Source of the DNA: Montifringilla adamsi | Taxonomy: Eukaryota > Chordata > Aves > Passeriformes > Passeridae | Reading direction: 5' to 3' | Assembly (NCBI GenBank): GCA_017590115.1 | Contig: JAGGNK010008892.1 | Location: forward strand, 3,417,383 to 3,481,382 | DNA length: 64,000 bases | Part shown: positions 11,749 to 25,479 of the stretch, in pieces | Layout of the letters: every line of letters begins with the position of its first letter | How positions within the stretch are numbered: the stretch's first letter is position 1 | The notes under the pieces: model-generated | What the model saw: the letters and a program-made list of their open reading frames with translations, nothing else | Told to the model about the DNA's origin: nothing | The model's database searches: none | Position numbers and translations under genes: made by a program

Positions 11749-12885
11749 GTAGGGAAGAAATAATATCTTGAAAAATATTGCATGTTCTTCAATTTTTTAA
11801 AAAACATTTTTCCTTTCAAAAGAGATTTTGCAATGTTGTTGCAGTCCAGAAAAAAGCCTAGTAATTTAAGAAGTTCTAGTATGATTCTCTGTTCTTTTGA
11901 GAGGCAGCTGGAATCACTAAGATGAAATGTGAAATATAGAAACTCTGCTCCATCTCCTAAACCTCTTTGTCTCAAAGGAATCCCCCCCCAAACGTATCTT
12001 CAAGAATGTTATGTGAATAGCACCCAACATTAAACAAAAAGGGTGACTTGCTTTTGAAAGCTGCTGTTCTTTTTTTAATCAAAAAAGTAGGATGATAGGT
12101 TTGTTTTCTCATTCTTAGGTTCTAGAAGTGTTTCAATGGGAAACACCAATCCAGAACGTTATAAACGAAAAAGTTAAATCCTTGTCTGAAGTTAGCTGTG
12201 GTACTTCTACTTCAATAGTTGTTTTGCTTAATTGCATGTGATGGCTTACCTTGCAACAATTACAGTCCCTATTTATGTTCTCCAGTATTCTTGTAATGTG
12301 TAGTTCCTCCAGCACATCTGTGAGACCTCCATGAAACACTTTAACAGAAGGTATGAGAAGTCCAAAGTATGGTCGTATTATTAGACCTGCTGCTCTGTAC
12401 TCACTCATTTTTGGAGCAGAGCAAAAGTTCTTCAATGTTTTTTTACTAGAATACTTCTGAGAATACAGTGGGAAGGGGAAAAAATAATATAAATCTGGAT
12501 TCTTTTTCTACTGAACCTGTTATGACAGCAAGCAAGACCTAATATTCCCTTTTAGTATTTAGCAGATTATGTAGTTGTGGGGGAGGTGATTCTCCTCTCT
12601 GAGCGTTGTGCTGTGTCTTGACAAGAGACAATTTTATTTTATAGTCACATTCCTAGATGTGTGGACAAAATACTGTGTAAACAAATGCTGAAGTTTTTAT
12701 ATGTAAAGTCAGGAATAGGCAGACTTCACCAAAGGCTGATAGCCCTTGGCCCAGAGCACAAAAGTTAAGACAATTCCTGCACTGATTCCAGTGTTAAATT
12801 CCAAGATGTGTTGCAAATAAGAAGAAGCAGCAACTAATAATAAGTAGCTGATATATAGACAGATATAAAAAAATTCAACCACATG

Positions 12886-12929
<44 letters not shown>

Positions 12930-15240
12930 AACCCCTGGTAGTATAGGAGAAAGGAAATTTAGCAGCAAAGAGTTGGAGATGGATAAAATGTCCACACTTG
13001 TTTCTCTTGAGCAGTGCATCATAATATCTAACTAGGTATGATTAAAGACAATAATATAAAATTGAAAAATGTTTACTACAATAAAGGAAAGCAACAAGTC
13101 TAGGTCAGAATAATAATGAAATGTCTTTCTGCCTTTTTTCATTATGCCTAGTTAGCTCAGATGGTCATCTTTTTAAAATGGCCTTTTCGACACAGTGCTC
13201 AGTTCGGCTTGCTGGACCAAAAAAAAAAAAAAAATAGCAGCATTCAGTTAGTGCTGATTATTTCTTCCAGTTTCAGTTTCCATCAGCATCATCCTTCTGT
13301 CTTGGAACCAGTGTGATCCTCTACAGTGGTGGTTACCTGCTGGCCCAATTTCAGAATGTAAACAGCTAACAGTAATGCTGGTAAAAAATACCAAGTGGCG
13401 ATTAATGCCAGTGCTGATTGTGGTAAGGTTTTTGTAAGTCTTGTGAAAGTCTTTAATAAGTGGGAAGGCTTTTTAGGCAAGTGATCAAAAAGTTAACTTT
13501 CATTTAAAAAATGCAACAAAACACACAATTTGTAGAGTTAGTAAAATCAAAGTGGCCTTCTCTACTCAAAACGAGATTTTGAGTAGGAGAGCTAGAGCGG
13601 AGTGCTACATGAGAAGGAAAAGAAAGAACAGAGATAGGAAGAAACCCAAGAGCAGGATAAAGAGTTACCACAGCTCTTTCAGCTTCAGTGATTATGGGGC
13701 TCTGCCGTGCTAGGTGCAGTTCAGCAGTGCAGTAAAAGGCTACTTCTGGCTCCAAACCCTCCAAACCTTCTTAAGGCTACATGTTCTATCCTGTGTTTGT
13801 ATAGCTACAGTATTTATATGCTTCCTCACTCCTTACATCTCCAGTTACTTTTCTTTTGAATGTTCTTTCTTCTGTGTTAAGGTAGTAATATTTATTTTTA
13901 CAGGTAGCTGTTCTGTACCCCTATTCCATAAGCATCTTGCCCACTGAACCAAAGCTACATTGTGTCAGAGTAGGTAATTGAATCTTATCTCCAAGTCTCA
14001 GTGTCCTAATCAGTGGGTAATACCTGCTTTTGGTAAGTTCCAAGTCCTTTACTGGGGGAATGGACTTTAGCAAAGCATGTTAGCGTTTGCCAGTTTAAAA
14101 CTTATGAGACTGGTGGAAAGGATATGGATTTCAGATGACTTAATATAGACGAAAAAAAATAATATATGTTTGTGGTAGCTAAAAAACTGTGCCTTCAGCA
14201 GGCCTGCCAGTTGTGTTCCAAGTTGTAAGGAATTGGAAAAGCAGCTGACACTATATTAGTATAATTGTAGCGGTGATGGCTTAAATATATTAAGAAGTGA
14301 GATTTTGCATCAGAAAGAAATAGTGTCCCTTAGTAGACCATTTGATGTCTTTGGAGAAAAGCAATCATGTTTTTGGCCAGAAAATCTCATGAAGATCTGT
14401 AGTAAGGTGTTGGAGGAAAAAGAGGTAATGTCTTGTAAAAATTGATGTTTTCCCCTATATTCCAGAGTATGGCTTGTGGGAGGGAATAAAGCCTTGGGCG
14501 TTGTTCTTGAAATAAAATGCTTTTAAGGTTTATCAGTGCACACTGTTTCCCCAGAGGTACAAAGTTAAACTCCTCTGGGTTTACCACAGGCTTTTCTCCT
14601 TGCATCAGTTGATATTCACCCTTTTTTTTTTTCTGTTTCATAGTTTTACATTTACTGAAACTGTGTATTGTACTTCAAATTACAAGACTTCCTGAACAGC
14701 TGTTGTGTATCTTAAATAACCACTTCAAAATCCCACTATAAGGATAGATTTAAGAAGATATGAGTTGCTACCTTTCAACAAAGAGGGAGCCTGAATTGTT
14801 CCTAAAATGTCTGTGCAATCTTTCCTTGACTCTTAAGATGTTTCATAATAGAAAGCTTAATTATTTTCAGCTTTCCTGTGCACTTATAGTTTGACCCCAA
14901 GTCTGGGTTGAACTTTTTAATGAACATTTTACAATATAAGCTTGCACTTAATCCTCACTTAGGAAAGCATATATAAATTCAGATTGAATTGTTTTTAAAT
15001 ATATCTGCTGTTGCATTGTAAAAGGATTATGGATTACAGCTTTATTTCCAGCGTTGTGCTCCATTGTCAGAGAAAGAGAAGGATGAGTTTGATGGAAAAC
15101 TCTTCAGAACACATTAATTGGACAGTATATATTAAATGTAGAAAAATGGCACAGTCTACCTGTTTCATTTGAATTTGTTTTTATGGTCTTCTATGACACT
15201 TTTGTAAGACTTGTGGTTTTTCCCTGTTTGTGCTTCTCAG
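11749..15240 (+). other. CIPC: CIPC intron 3
   Basis: A 3.5-kb phase-0 intron from GTAGGG to a strong pyrimidine-rich acceptor ending 'tgcttctcag' at 15240. It contains a CA/TA microsatellite at 12886-12929, a poly-A run near 13220 and no recognisable nested gene. Open frames in it are short and unsupported. Confidence 0.88.
12886..12929. repeat. (CA)n(TA)n microsatellite
   Basis: About ten CA units run directly into about eleven TA units, inside CIPC intron 3. The compound dinucleotide tract is likely to be length-polymorphic. The two short minus-strand open frames across it are products of the repeat. Confidence 0.95.
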
Positions 15241-16119
15241 GGGAGTTCATCAGAGCTCCAGTCTTGGACTGTGCAGCCATCCTTTGAAGTGATTCCAGCT
15301 CAGCCACAGCTAGTGTTTCTTCGTCCATCAGTCCCACCTCCCATTAATCCTCACCCTGTTGGGAAAAAGAGAAATGACTCCACTAATTACCTGCCCATCC
15401 TGAATTCTTATCCCAAAATAGCACCACAGCCCTGCAAAAGAGATCACTCCTTTGATCAAGAAGAATGTCAGGAAACCGCTTGCCATAAACGACTCTGCAC
15501 AGAAGCACCCAAGATGGAGACTTCTCCTGGACTGATGAGCACAGGCTTGCCTGCTAGTTCTTTTTCCCACCTGCCAGTTAGCTTTAAGACCCCTCAGGAT
15601 TCTAGCCAGCAAAGTTCTTCAGCTCTGGTGACAAGTGGAAAACTGTCAGCTCTTCCTGGTTTTCATCGTGTTCCCAGTGATGCTCAGAAAGTGCCAGGTT
15701 TGACTCCCCTTTTGCCTTTTGGAACTCTGCAGGCAGCAAAGTGCACCCTTCATGAGAGCGAGAATGCGTCACAGACTACAATGCCTTCTGCAGTGTGGAG
15801 CCCTCCGTTGACACCAGAAGAGATTTGCACTACCCCTGAGCTGCTCTTGCAGCAGCAAAGCAAGTGCAGACGCTTTCAGAATACACTTGTTGTGCTGCGC
15901 AGGTCGGGATTGCTGGAGATCACTTTAAAAACCAAGGAGCTCATTCATCAGAACCAGGTCACGCAGGCTGAGCTGGACCAGCTGAAGCACCAAACACAGC
16001 TTTTCATAGAGGCAATAAAGAACAATGCTCCGCAGTCATGGGCAGAGCTAGAAGCATCCCTAACAGGATCTGATAAAGCTGATAGCAACCTCGAAGACCC
16101 CACTTATCCCAACATGTAG
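15241..16119 (+). CDS. CIPC: CIPC coding exon 3 (C-terminus, CLOCK-binding region)
   Basis: Encodes residues 84-375 and the stop codon of CIPC, a vertebrate-specific nuclear protein that binds CLOCK and represses CLOCK:BMAL1 transcription. The exon opens GSSSELQSWTVQPSFEVI, nearly identical to human. YLPILNSYPKIAP is also conserved. A long Ser/Pro-rich, probably disordered middle follows (about residues 130-285). The C-terminal block starting CRRFQNTLVVL (residue 292 on) is the most conserved part. Residues about 302-350 have heptad-like Leu/Ile spacing, consistent with the coiled coil known to contact CLOCK. The total length of 375 compares with about 399 in human, the loss being mainly in the middle and at the N-terminus. 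No frameshift or stop interrupts it, so the gene appears intact. Confidence 0.96.
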   Translation, partial: GSSSELQSWTVQPSFEVIPAQPQLVFLRPSVPPPINPHPVGKKRNDSTNYLPILNSYPKIAPQPCKRDHSFDQEECQETACHKRLCTEAPKMETSPGLMSTGLPASSFSHLPVSFKTPQDSSQQSSSALVTSGKLSALPGFHRVPSDAQKVPGLTPLLPFGTLQAAKCTLHESENASQTTMPSAVWSPPLTPEEICTTPELLLQQQSKCRRFQNTLVVLRRSGLLEITLKTKELIHQNQVTQAELDQLKHQTQLFIEAIKNNAPQSWAELEASLTGSDKADSNLEDPTYPNM

Positions 16120-16997
16120 TAAAAATGTGCAGAGCTGTTGGTCAAGTTACTTCTGTGCCTCCTTTTTCCTGTCTCAGACTTCTACTTGAGCTTTTTTTGA
16201 TTCCAAGATTTGTAAAGTTGCATTGCCATTAACAGTTTGTCTTCAGAGCCAGCTGTGGGACTGGAATAGCATGGTGGGTTCCAGGCAGAATGGGTACTTA
16301 GTACTGCAGTGTGACCTTGAATTTCATGCTAATTCTGTGTAATTCCTTGGTCTGAAGAAGTTTCTATATGCTGTGCTAGCATGTTCCCATTCTTGAAGTG
16401 AAGACAGTCAGTTGCAGTATTCTGCAAGCATCTTCTTATTCCCATCTTCATATAGTTGGTTCTGAGAGTGCAGCAACAGAACAGGCCCCACTGTTGGGCC
16501 ATCATCAGTTCCAAGTAGGTGAAAGGAGTTGGTGTGAGGTGAAATAAGTCCTTCTCCCATCTCCTTCCTTAAATTTTTATTTTGAGAAATTGAATAGAGA
16601 GGAGAATTTGAAGTTCAGAGTATGTATTTTTAGGACGCGATTGCCCTAGAAAACAAGATGATGGGCTCAGGGTACCTAGAGATGAAAGAGAGGCAGAAAA
16701 AGTGAAGTCCAATCGTAGCTATTTGAGACCAGGAAAAATGAGTCTACCAGTGACCTTCTCCATTCTATTTCCACTGCTCTAATAGAGTAAAAAGGAATGA
16801 AAAACTTGCTTTGCAGGGCAGTACCCTCTGACTTAGGGAGATTTAGCTGGTGGAAATCTCTCATAGTCCATATAGTACCGCATGGACTTTTTCTCTGACA
16901 GTATGGAGGGTGGGCTGAAGTGGGTGTGCTTACAGCTAATGGGCCTTTCTGCTGGTGTAATTTGTATAAATATATTTTCAATAAATCTGTGAATAAA
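16120..16997 (+). other. CIPC: CIPC 3' UTR (minimum extent)
   Basis: Sequence after the TAG at 16117-16119 is non-coding and T-rich. The minus-strand open frames in it are short and unsupported. The UTR is drawn to the first pair of AATAAA hexamers and may continue to later ones. Confidence 0.6.
16980..16997 (+). terminator. Paired poly(A) signals of CIPC
   Basis: Two AATAAA hexamers at 16980-16985 and 16992-16997, about 0.87 kb after the stop codon, are the first good polyadenylation signals. Further AATAAA hexamers lie at 17291, 17610, 17800 and 19881, so longer 3' UTR isoforms are possible. Confidence 0.6.
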
Positions 16998-17799
16998 GTT
17001 CAGCAGCTGGTTAGAAATCTCCTACTGGGCATCAGTCCAGACTTAAATAGTATTTACTGAACTAGAAAAATCCACTCTGGAACTCATACTTAAATCTGGG
17101 GCTCCTTAGAAAGCATGTCCCTGGATAATGGGAAACCTTAACATCTATACAAAAATAAGGATGTTGCAGGTCTCTGGTGATAAATATGTTATCAGGTACC
17201 AATCTGTTCAGTTTTCTTAGCTGCCTTTATTCCTGGGAGCCCTGATAAAGCTTTAAAACAACAAGGGCTTTCCTTTCTTGGCTGCAATATAATAAAATAG
17301 GTTAGCTTGGAAATGCATTTGGAAAATTAGTTGACTACATCAGGACCAGGATAAGTCCAGATTCTGCGCAGGATCTGAAAGTGGTCCAGTAGATTTGAAC
17401 AGAAATGTTAGTCTCTGAATGGAAACTGTAAACAGTGAACTCACAGTTTCTTTTGATCCTCAAAGCAGCAAGATTTGGTGTTAAGATGTTAGCTGAAGAC
17501 AGTCTTGGTCTGATCAGTCAGATGGCCTGCTGCAGCTTCAGCTATTGTTGACAACTTACAAATGGGGTAGCTTGATGGGTCAGACAGACTGGTTTTTGTA
17601 TTAAGTTTTAATAAATGTTGGTATTTTTGATTACTTTTACTATGTCTTTTTGAAATTCTACTGTTCTAGTTGGAATGTAGGTATTTTCTGTACTTTCAAA
17701 GCCCGTTGCTAGCTCTGAATACAGTAGCCTAACACCTCTGTTATAGAACATGACCTTTTTGCTAAAACTTTACAGAAATTGACTGTGAAATATGAATGA

Positions 17800-17805
17800 A
17801 ATAAA
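17800..17805 (+). terminator. Alternative downstream poly(A) signal
   Basis: AATAAA in an AT-rich context about 1.7 kb after the CIPC stop. It would fit a longer 3' UTR isoform, but nothing in the sequence decides between the candidates. Confidence 0.3.
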
Positions 17806-17829
17806 GTATGTCCTTGAAAAGTTTGTGGA

Positions 17830-20800
17830 TTATTTAGTGCTGTTGAACTGCAAAGTCCCTGGTTCCAAACAGGCTTTAAGTACAGCTCCACAGCAGCATG
17901 TGGGAAAGTGCAGATGCAAAAGTGATACTATGCTGTATCTCTCTGAAGAGAGTCATGTGAGCTTTAACAGTATCTATGAATTAAAGGGTCTCTGGGAGGA
18001 GCATGCATAGAAATGGGCTGTACAGGACTCTAAAAATATATTGTCGTGGGTGACCACTGCCATGGATCTGTCATGAACAACCTGGAAGGATTTTTCCATC
18101 TCTGAGCTGTTGTCTCCATGATGACTGTACATTATGCTCACCGTCTGTGCAGGGTGAACTCCTACGCTGTGTCAATCCTGTCAGCTGGGTATGCAGAAGT
18201 TTGAAATTGTGAAGTAAGAATCTTGGCTACTGAAAGAATTACTGGAGTAAAAAATGTTACACTCTTCTCTTGAAGAAAATTCTCCAACTAAATCTATACC
18301 AGCTTTTCACCAAAACACATTTCTTCAAAATGTGGCCACATACATGGTCTTTCTTTTGTTCAAACATGACTAGCAGGGAGAACTAGGCAGTCATGGTCAA
18401 AACATCCAGCAGCCTCATGGCATGAAATCTTGTGTTAAGATACAAAAGATTCTGTTCAAAGTTCTTACTTGACATTAGACAAGACAACTTGAATCTCATT
18501 GCTTTATATCCAAAAAGGAGTGTCGTCAATTGGAATAATTTTATTTCCTGAAACTAGAAATTCAGTGTTTGCAAACTTTGTATTCACAAAGTATGGATAC
18601 AATTCAAGCAGGAAATTCTCAGGTTTCTGTCTCTTCTGACTACCTTTTCCTTTATGTGGTTAAGTTTATCTGCAGCATGTCAGGCATCTTCACTTTTATT
18701 TCACCAAGGCCAAAAAGGTGAATTTCTTCTTTCAGGTGCATTGCATCTGTCATTTTTTTCTTTCTCATGATAAAAACAGTCTGAAAGAAACAGTACCCCT
18801 GTAGGCTTGAGCTGAGCAATCTGGCATGCAAAATTTCTGGCATCCACTAGACTGAACGTAGCATGCTGTTCCTGCTTTCATTTTCATAATTTCTATTGCA
18901 AAAATGTAGAGTCCCTCCCTACTTACACAATTTTACACACTTGCTGTACCGAGGTGATTCTTCTTTCAGGTTGTGGTGTAATGCAGCCATAGAGTCCCAA
19001 CTGCATTGCATGGTCCTACATGTCCAAAATGTTCATGCCCATTTCTCTTCCCTTTTTAAATCTACCTCCTTTGAGGTATTTCCTTGAGAAAAATTTAACA
19101 GTTCCAGTGTAATCTGATTCAGAAGGCAGAAGGAAACACCATGTGTTCAGTCTGCTCTCTTGCTGAGCAGTTTCCAACACTTCCTCAAATTCTTGTTTTA
19201 ACTAAAGCTGTTCTTAGAAGTATCCTGCTTGATTTGAAAGCTCCTACAATTAAGAATCCACCCAAATTGTTTAAAGAATAATTACTTACTATTAAACACG
19301 TGCCTCTTACATTGAGCCTGAATTTGTCATCTTTCCATATCCAGCTGTCAGATCTTTTGTCTGTTGTGTGCTAAACTGAAGTGCATGGTGTGACATTGCT
19401 GTTTTCACTGTAGGCATTTTCAAACTGAACAAGTCACTCTTCAGCTTTCTTTTTAAAAATAAGTAAATAGACTCAAGTCTTCTGGATCCTCTGTGGCACT
19501 CTACTTTGGATGCTTTACAATAATTTAAATGCATTTTTAATTGGAACACTAATAGCAAAACAGAACTGCTGAAAGAATTGTACAATATCAACTCTCCCTA
19601 CTGCTACTCTACCTCATTTTTATAACAGTCTTGGCCGTGACATCAGATTTGAAATACAAATAATCCCTGTGCCTGTTGCTTCTGTGGTTGGTGAACCCCT
19701 GTATGTTTCAACATTCCTTTGAATGCAGTTTGCAGCCAGAAAACAAAGCAAGCTGGTTGCAGAAAGTGGCCCGTTGTATTCATTAGTTTTCTCTGCTTCT
19801 CTCCTTTGAAACCTTTTCATCTTTAGATGAGATTTGAAAGGTAATTTTATCTTATATTTCAATTACTGAAAATAATATTAAATAAAGTTTTAATAGTAAA
19901 GAAAAAATAAAATAATAAAGAACCAACTTTTAAATAAGAACAGATGGTTGTGTTTAATGGATGTCTGTATACAATTCAGAAACCATAGTTGCAACTTATT
20001 TCATACCAGACAGTTAATTTTGACTGAAGCCAAATCTGGCTTCAGTCTGTCGTGGCACTTTTAAATGCCCATCAGTAATAGAAATACTACATGTGTGTTG
20101 GCTTTGTCTTCATCCAACTTTGAATTCTAGCTGATCAATATAAGGAGTCAGTTTTATCTGACCAGCTCTATTGCTTGTAAGCTTTATTAATTTCAATTAG
20201 TTTTGCTTTCTATGTCCTGGAATGATCAAAAATTATGGGTTGTTCCATTATTTTCTTTCTGTTTCCTGCTATGTCAATTTAAATCAGTCTACCTACTTAC
20301 TGAAAAACTGATGCTGTATTAGTTCTTTCCTCACCTAAGTCCTCTGAAATCTTTCCTAGAAGTGGGAAATTCATTTAAATAGTATTGGTGGTCCAGAAAG
20401 CTTCTTGATTAGCTCTGTCGAATTTTCAGTCACAACTTATTCAGACTTGCTTAATTTAAAATGCATAATAACTGTTGTTTGAAATGTTCTGAATTACTTT
20501 TTGAAGTAAAAATCAAGCTACTCTTATGATCTGAGGGGAATAATACATCTTTTTTCTAATTGCTCAACAGGAATTTTTGTGAAATGCTTTTGCCATTGTG
20601 CACTGCAGCATTATAATTTTTATCTTGAACTGAAGCGCTGCCAGCAAAGATTTCTTCTGCATCTCATACGTATTAAGAAATGGAGGAAATGGACTTTCCA
20701 GGGCCAAAAGGGGAGTTTCATCAACTTCTTAATTGTTTTCTTCATGTTCTTATTGTGATTAAATTAATTTTGTTAATGGGAACTGAAATGCTTCTTACCA

Positions 20801-21893
20801 TGCTCAGTTAACACAATCTTACTTTTTTTCCATAGCAGTAGTATGGATTTTTTTTAGGCCATGTATGTAGGCCAGGACTAAGAAATCCAGTAACAGAGAG
20901 AAAGCCAATCCTTAGTGGTTTTTAACAAATAGGACTGCTTGAAAAATCTGTATGTTTTCAGTGAAAAACTCGGGTGGATTTTTTTGAAAATGAAAAAGTC
21001 TTTTGGCTGAAAGCTTAAGTGTTTTTCAGTGTTACTCGTAGCATTCATTTTTCAGTGAATCTCAAGCACTATGGAAATAGTCTGGAGTGTGGGAAAGGGG
21101 AAAGATGTTATTTCTCTAAAGAAATTAGGTAAACCTTCATTTTCTTCACCTGCATTTTGGGTTGCCTGTACAAGAAACAGGACCCTAACTACCCCAACTG
21201 TGATGAGTGGTTCCACCACTCATGCCAATGATGCAGAAGCCCATGTAGCAGTCAAAACTGCTCAGTTGTTTGCAATGGCAGAGGAGACTAAGATCCCAAG
21301 TAAGTGAGGATGAAACAGCATCTCCTGAGAAAATTGCTGTTTAGTGAGTACAAATACAATTTTTTCACCTTAAAAATTCTAGCTAAAAAAAAAGAAATCA
21401 ATAGTTTTGTTTGGCATAAGACATCATGGTTCTGGATAGGTCCTGTTGTACATTTGCCAGAGGCAGAGTTCAGTGCAGTGGCTGTTTTGTGAAATGAGCG
21501 GTGTTTAGTGTGCAAAGTGTGAAATATGACTGGACAGTGGGAAAGTTGTTTTACCCAGGGTGAATGTTAGCAGTGCCTATTGTTTTGTGTTCTTGCTAAA
21601 TATTGTTTCCCATGCAAATGTTATACCTATCCAAACATGCTCGGAAGTCAGAATAGGATAGTCTGCATCAAAGTGAAAATGGTTTTCACTGTTCAACATC
21701 CTATCACTAACCATGCTTGTAGAACACTTACACATTAATGCTTTTTTAGAACATTCTGAAAGGGGGTTGCTGAGATTACTTGTGTGATAAATGACCAGAA
21801 AGCATTCCAAAACATTTGATTGCAAACTGATCCTTATTGTGCAAGGATGAAAGTCTGAGCTTGATGGTAATCATCTAAATAGTGAAACTCCTC
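17830..21893. other. Intergenic or distal CIPC 3' UTR, no gene seen
   Basis: T/A-rich sequence with no recognisable exon, RNA gene or dated repeat. An A-rich block with several overlapping AATAAA hexamers lies at 19881-19919 and could serve as a very distal poly(A) site. Confidence 0.5.
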
Positions 21894-22217
21894 CAGATGT
21901 GTGGATGCAGCAGCCTGGTCAGAAGCGAGAAAATGGGCTTTGTTTTCTCACAGTGGGCTTCTGAGACTTTTTAGGGAGTTGTAGAAACAATGATAACTTG
22001 TTAGTATAAACAAACTGCAAGTGGTGTTTTCCTACTCTGTTTTTCTGTTCTTCTCAAGGACTGTTTGTGAGAAAGATGTTTTTGTTAATCAGCCAATCAA
22101 GTAGAATGTGTCAAATCTGTCTATAAAAGAGAAGATTTTTCGTATTAAACGCTCTTCTCCAGCAAATCAGCCTTCGAGTGAATTTGTGTCATTTCTGGCT
22201 CAAGGGTGACACAGATG
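21894..22217 (+). mobile_element. Solo retroviral LTR with 6-bp target duplication
   Basis: A 312-bp LTR at 21900-22211 begins TG and ends CA, and is bounded on both sides by the same hexamer CAGATG (21894-21899 and 22212-22217). Inside it, in the expected order, are CCAAT (22093-22097), TATAAAAG (22122-22129) and the poly(A) signal ATTAAA (22144-22149), so it reads on the plus strand. The 6-bp duplication fits class II (ERVK-like) elements. No internal retroviral genes adjoin it, so it is a solo LTR left by recombination. The intact target duplication suggests a fairly recent insertion. Family naming would need a repeat library. Confidence 0.9.
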
Positions 22218-25200
22218 CATAATGGGAGCTGCAGCCAACCCAAACTGGGACAGAGCAGGGCAAGTTGCTGCACTGAGGTCTATTGCTGTAGTGCTCCTGG
22301 TCCTGTGCAGTAGCAGCATTTGGGTAGAGAATGTTGAGAAACTGTAGTTAAGACAGGTGTTGACATAGAGAGTGAGATGTTGGTGCCCAGAAAAACCAAT
22401 GGCCCTGACTACCTTCTAGCAGTTCAGAAACAAGCTGGGCAGTCTGAACACGCACCTGACGGCCAAAGCCTCTATTTCTTTGAAAGACTGGGATGCAAAG
22501 GTCAAACTTGCCTGCATGTTAAAATTGTTACCTGTTCCATTTTTTCCACAGCCAAACTTAGAGTGGTGTTAGGAGAAGCAGAGTAATGCACTGCCTCTGC
22601 CTGATCCTGGAGCCAGTGAAGTTATGGGAAGGGTAATTGCAGTTTCTAAGGCTTTTTGTTTTTCAAATTCCACTGCTTCTTCAGCATCTAAACACTTACC
22701 AGCCTGAGACACTACAGCCATCCGATGTGAAATGTGTATCAGTGAGCTTTGTAGGGTGAGTGGAAGAAGATGGATGCCTTCCATTCCAGGGGGCAAGAGA
22801 TGCCTTGATACCACTTTTCCTGTTTCCACATTATAACATCTGTTCATCTGCAGATGAATGCCTCAGAGGAGTGCCACATTCTTACTTCATCTCACTGCTC
22901 TGGCTGCCAGTTCAGTAACAACCAAGTGCTCAGCAGCCATGCAGACATTCACTATTTCATAAAATATAATGACAATAACAATAACAAGTCACTGCCTACC
23001 TCTCATATTAGTGTGGGGATGGGAGGAAAGCACTCCATTGTCCTCCACAGCTTAGATTATCTTTGGACATGCTTTTGTAATTTCTTTATCACACCCTGAT
23101 GTGTGATAAATGTGACTGTTCTGATGTAAGATCAGTCCTTAACACATCATTTTTCAGTAAATGGGCTATTGCATCCATCTTATGCCCCTTCAAAATATAA
23201 GTATGATTAAAAATAAGTCTCAATTTGCCTGAGATTATTTTCTGTTTGGGATGAGAACAAGTATAGCAGCACTCAGTTCTTCTTGGATCTTCATGCATTT
23301 CCACGGCACCCAAGCTCCAGGTGAGAACTTCTCTAACTTAAGCACACATGACAGCATGAAATTGATACTGTCAATTTTGTTCACACTTAATGTCCTACAA
23401 GTGCCAAGAGCACTGAGTGTCTAACATATGCCTTTGAACTTCTTCCTTATTCTGAGATTTGCCCCGGTTTCTTTCTTATTAACAAAAAAGATCTTGATGA
23501 AAATGCAATATTTACAATGTGTAGCATCAGCTCTCAGTCTTGCTTTAGAGATTACTATTAATGTTCCATATCTCCTTGGCATGAGAAAGTATTTGTTTTA
23601 AATCACACACTGTTGTCAATGCACTGTAATTTTCCATTGCTTTTCTACAGTCTAAATTGTCACATCAGGTAGAAGATAAAATAAGAGAACTTTGAGTGAG
23701 GAACTGGTTGCCATATGGCCAACACCTAAAATCTCGGCAATTTGGCAAGAAGAAAGTGGAAAAAAGATGAAGTAAATTCCACAAAATTAATGCCATAAGT
23801 AGGTGGCAGCTGTTAAGGAGAAAGAACAAAGGCAAAAGAAAGGAAAATAATACTGAACATCAATGCTACCAAAGATTTTTCTCACAGATGCATGAAAATA
23901 GATTTGAATGTAACTGTCCATACAGTAGACCAGTTTTCCAGGTTTCTTTTTAAAAATCTATGTTTAAGCACAAAGATTTTTTTCCCTATTTGATTTAGAT
24001 ATATAAGCTGAAATGTATCTTGGTGGTGAAGAGGAACTAACTTGCTGCTTTCATTGAGTGCTCCTTCCTCTCTTCCAGCTAAAAAAATATGCTGTAGTCT
24101 TAAATTTGTCACATTAATCCCACAAATCACACCCACCTCAAAAGCACTTGGCACTGGCATTGGTACTGCTGCATGAAATAATTCAAACAATAACATATGG
24201 CTGGAATTGAGATGGCCTCAGGCTCAGTTTCTTGTTTCCCCTTGTAGAAGGCTCTTTTATCTTCTCAGCTGTAAAATGAGAAAAACAAAACTTATTCCCT
24301 ATTAGAAAGTGCTTCAAGCTTCTTGTATAAGAATTGGAACGACAAGTCATGGCTGTGGGCTATCATGGTTCTGGTGCTAGATTTTCTAAAGGCTGAGCAT
24401 TTGTGTAGTTATACTAACCTACATTTTGTTTCATGTTAATAGATTAAACTACATACTCACTGGCTTAATTTCCCCAATGTAATTCCATAAGCGAGTATAG
24501 AGACTGTTTTCTTATGGTTTGGAAAACTGAAAGGAAAAAATATAGCTTACTAAAATCTCTACTTCTATGCCTATGCAGGGAAACTTTTATAAGTGTCTCA
24601 AGGTTGATAAGGCTAGAGGAAGGGATAGAGTGATAGCTGCTGTGTTGGGACACTAAAAAAACCTTTTGTGGTGTAAACAAACATCTGTTGTGCCCCTCCA
24701 CCATGGATTAATTTATGCCCATGCATGTAATTTTCCTTTCCAGCCTGTAAACCTCTTCATGTAACTGTAATAATGCAACATATGAAACCGGGGTCAAAAG
24801 CCTGGAGACATATCAGAGGTGACATTATTCCATCTAAAAAGATACAATATTTGAAATCAGAAAAATGCCCTCAATACAGTCCTGGAAGTCATTGATTACT
24901 GCAGTCTAACCAGCATACCCGGAAAACACATGAGTAAAATGAAGGACGTGAGTACTGCAACTGCAGTTATGGGATTATATCTATTTTAGAAGCTCAGAAT
25001 ATGCTCAAATCTTTTCTCCTGGACTGAGATACTGCTACCTTTAGGACTGAGTGTTTTCATTATTGTCTTCATCTATGAAGCTTCTGTCCTGCTTGCTTTC
25101 ATGTGTTTGTATAGTTTGCACAATTTTATTGGAGAGATGCTGGGATTTGTCAGAGTCTAAGGTAAAAAGGACCAGGACTTCTAAGTACTGACTTTTGGGA

Positions 25201-25479
25201 CAGTGTAAAATTTTAAAATAATCTCAGATGGCTTCTAATCTATAGTAGTTCATTAATGAGTGGAATTTTTTTGTGCCTTGAAGAATCTTTAGGGGCACAG
25301 CCTTGCCTCTATTGCCCCCACCTTGCCTCTTGTAAAGTAAACTGATCAACATGCTCCATTTATTGTTAATTGATAGCAACTCTGGAACAGCTATTAAGGT
25401 GACTGACAACATGTTAAATGAGGTGCTGTGCAAACAGTGTATGACACTGTATATGGAGTTTGCATGACCAGGTTTTGGT
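22218..25479. other. Intergenic, no gene seen
   Basis: No exon or RNA gene recognised. The largest open frames (about 100 codons) have no familiar motifs. Short AT-rich tracts such as the ATAA/ACAATA run near 22965-22990 are the only structure noticed. Confidence 0.5.
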
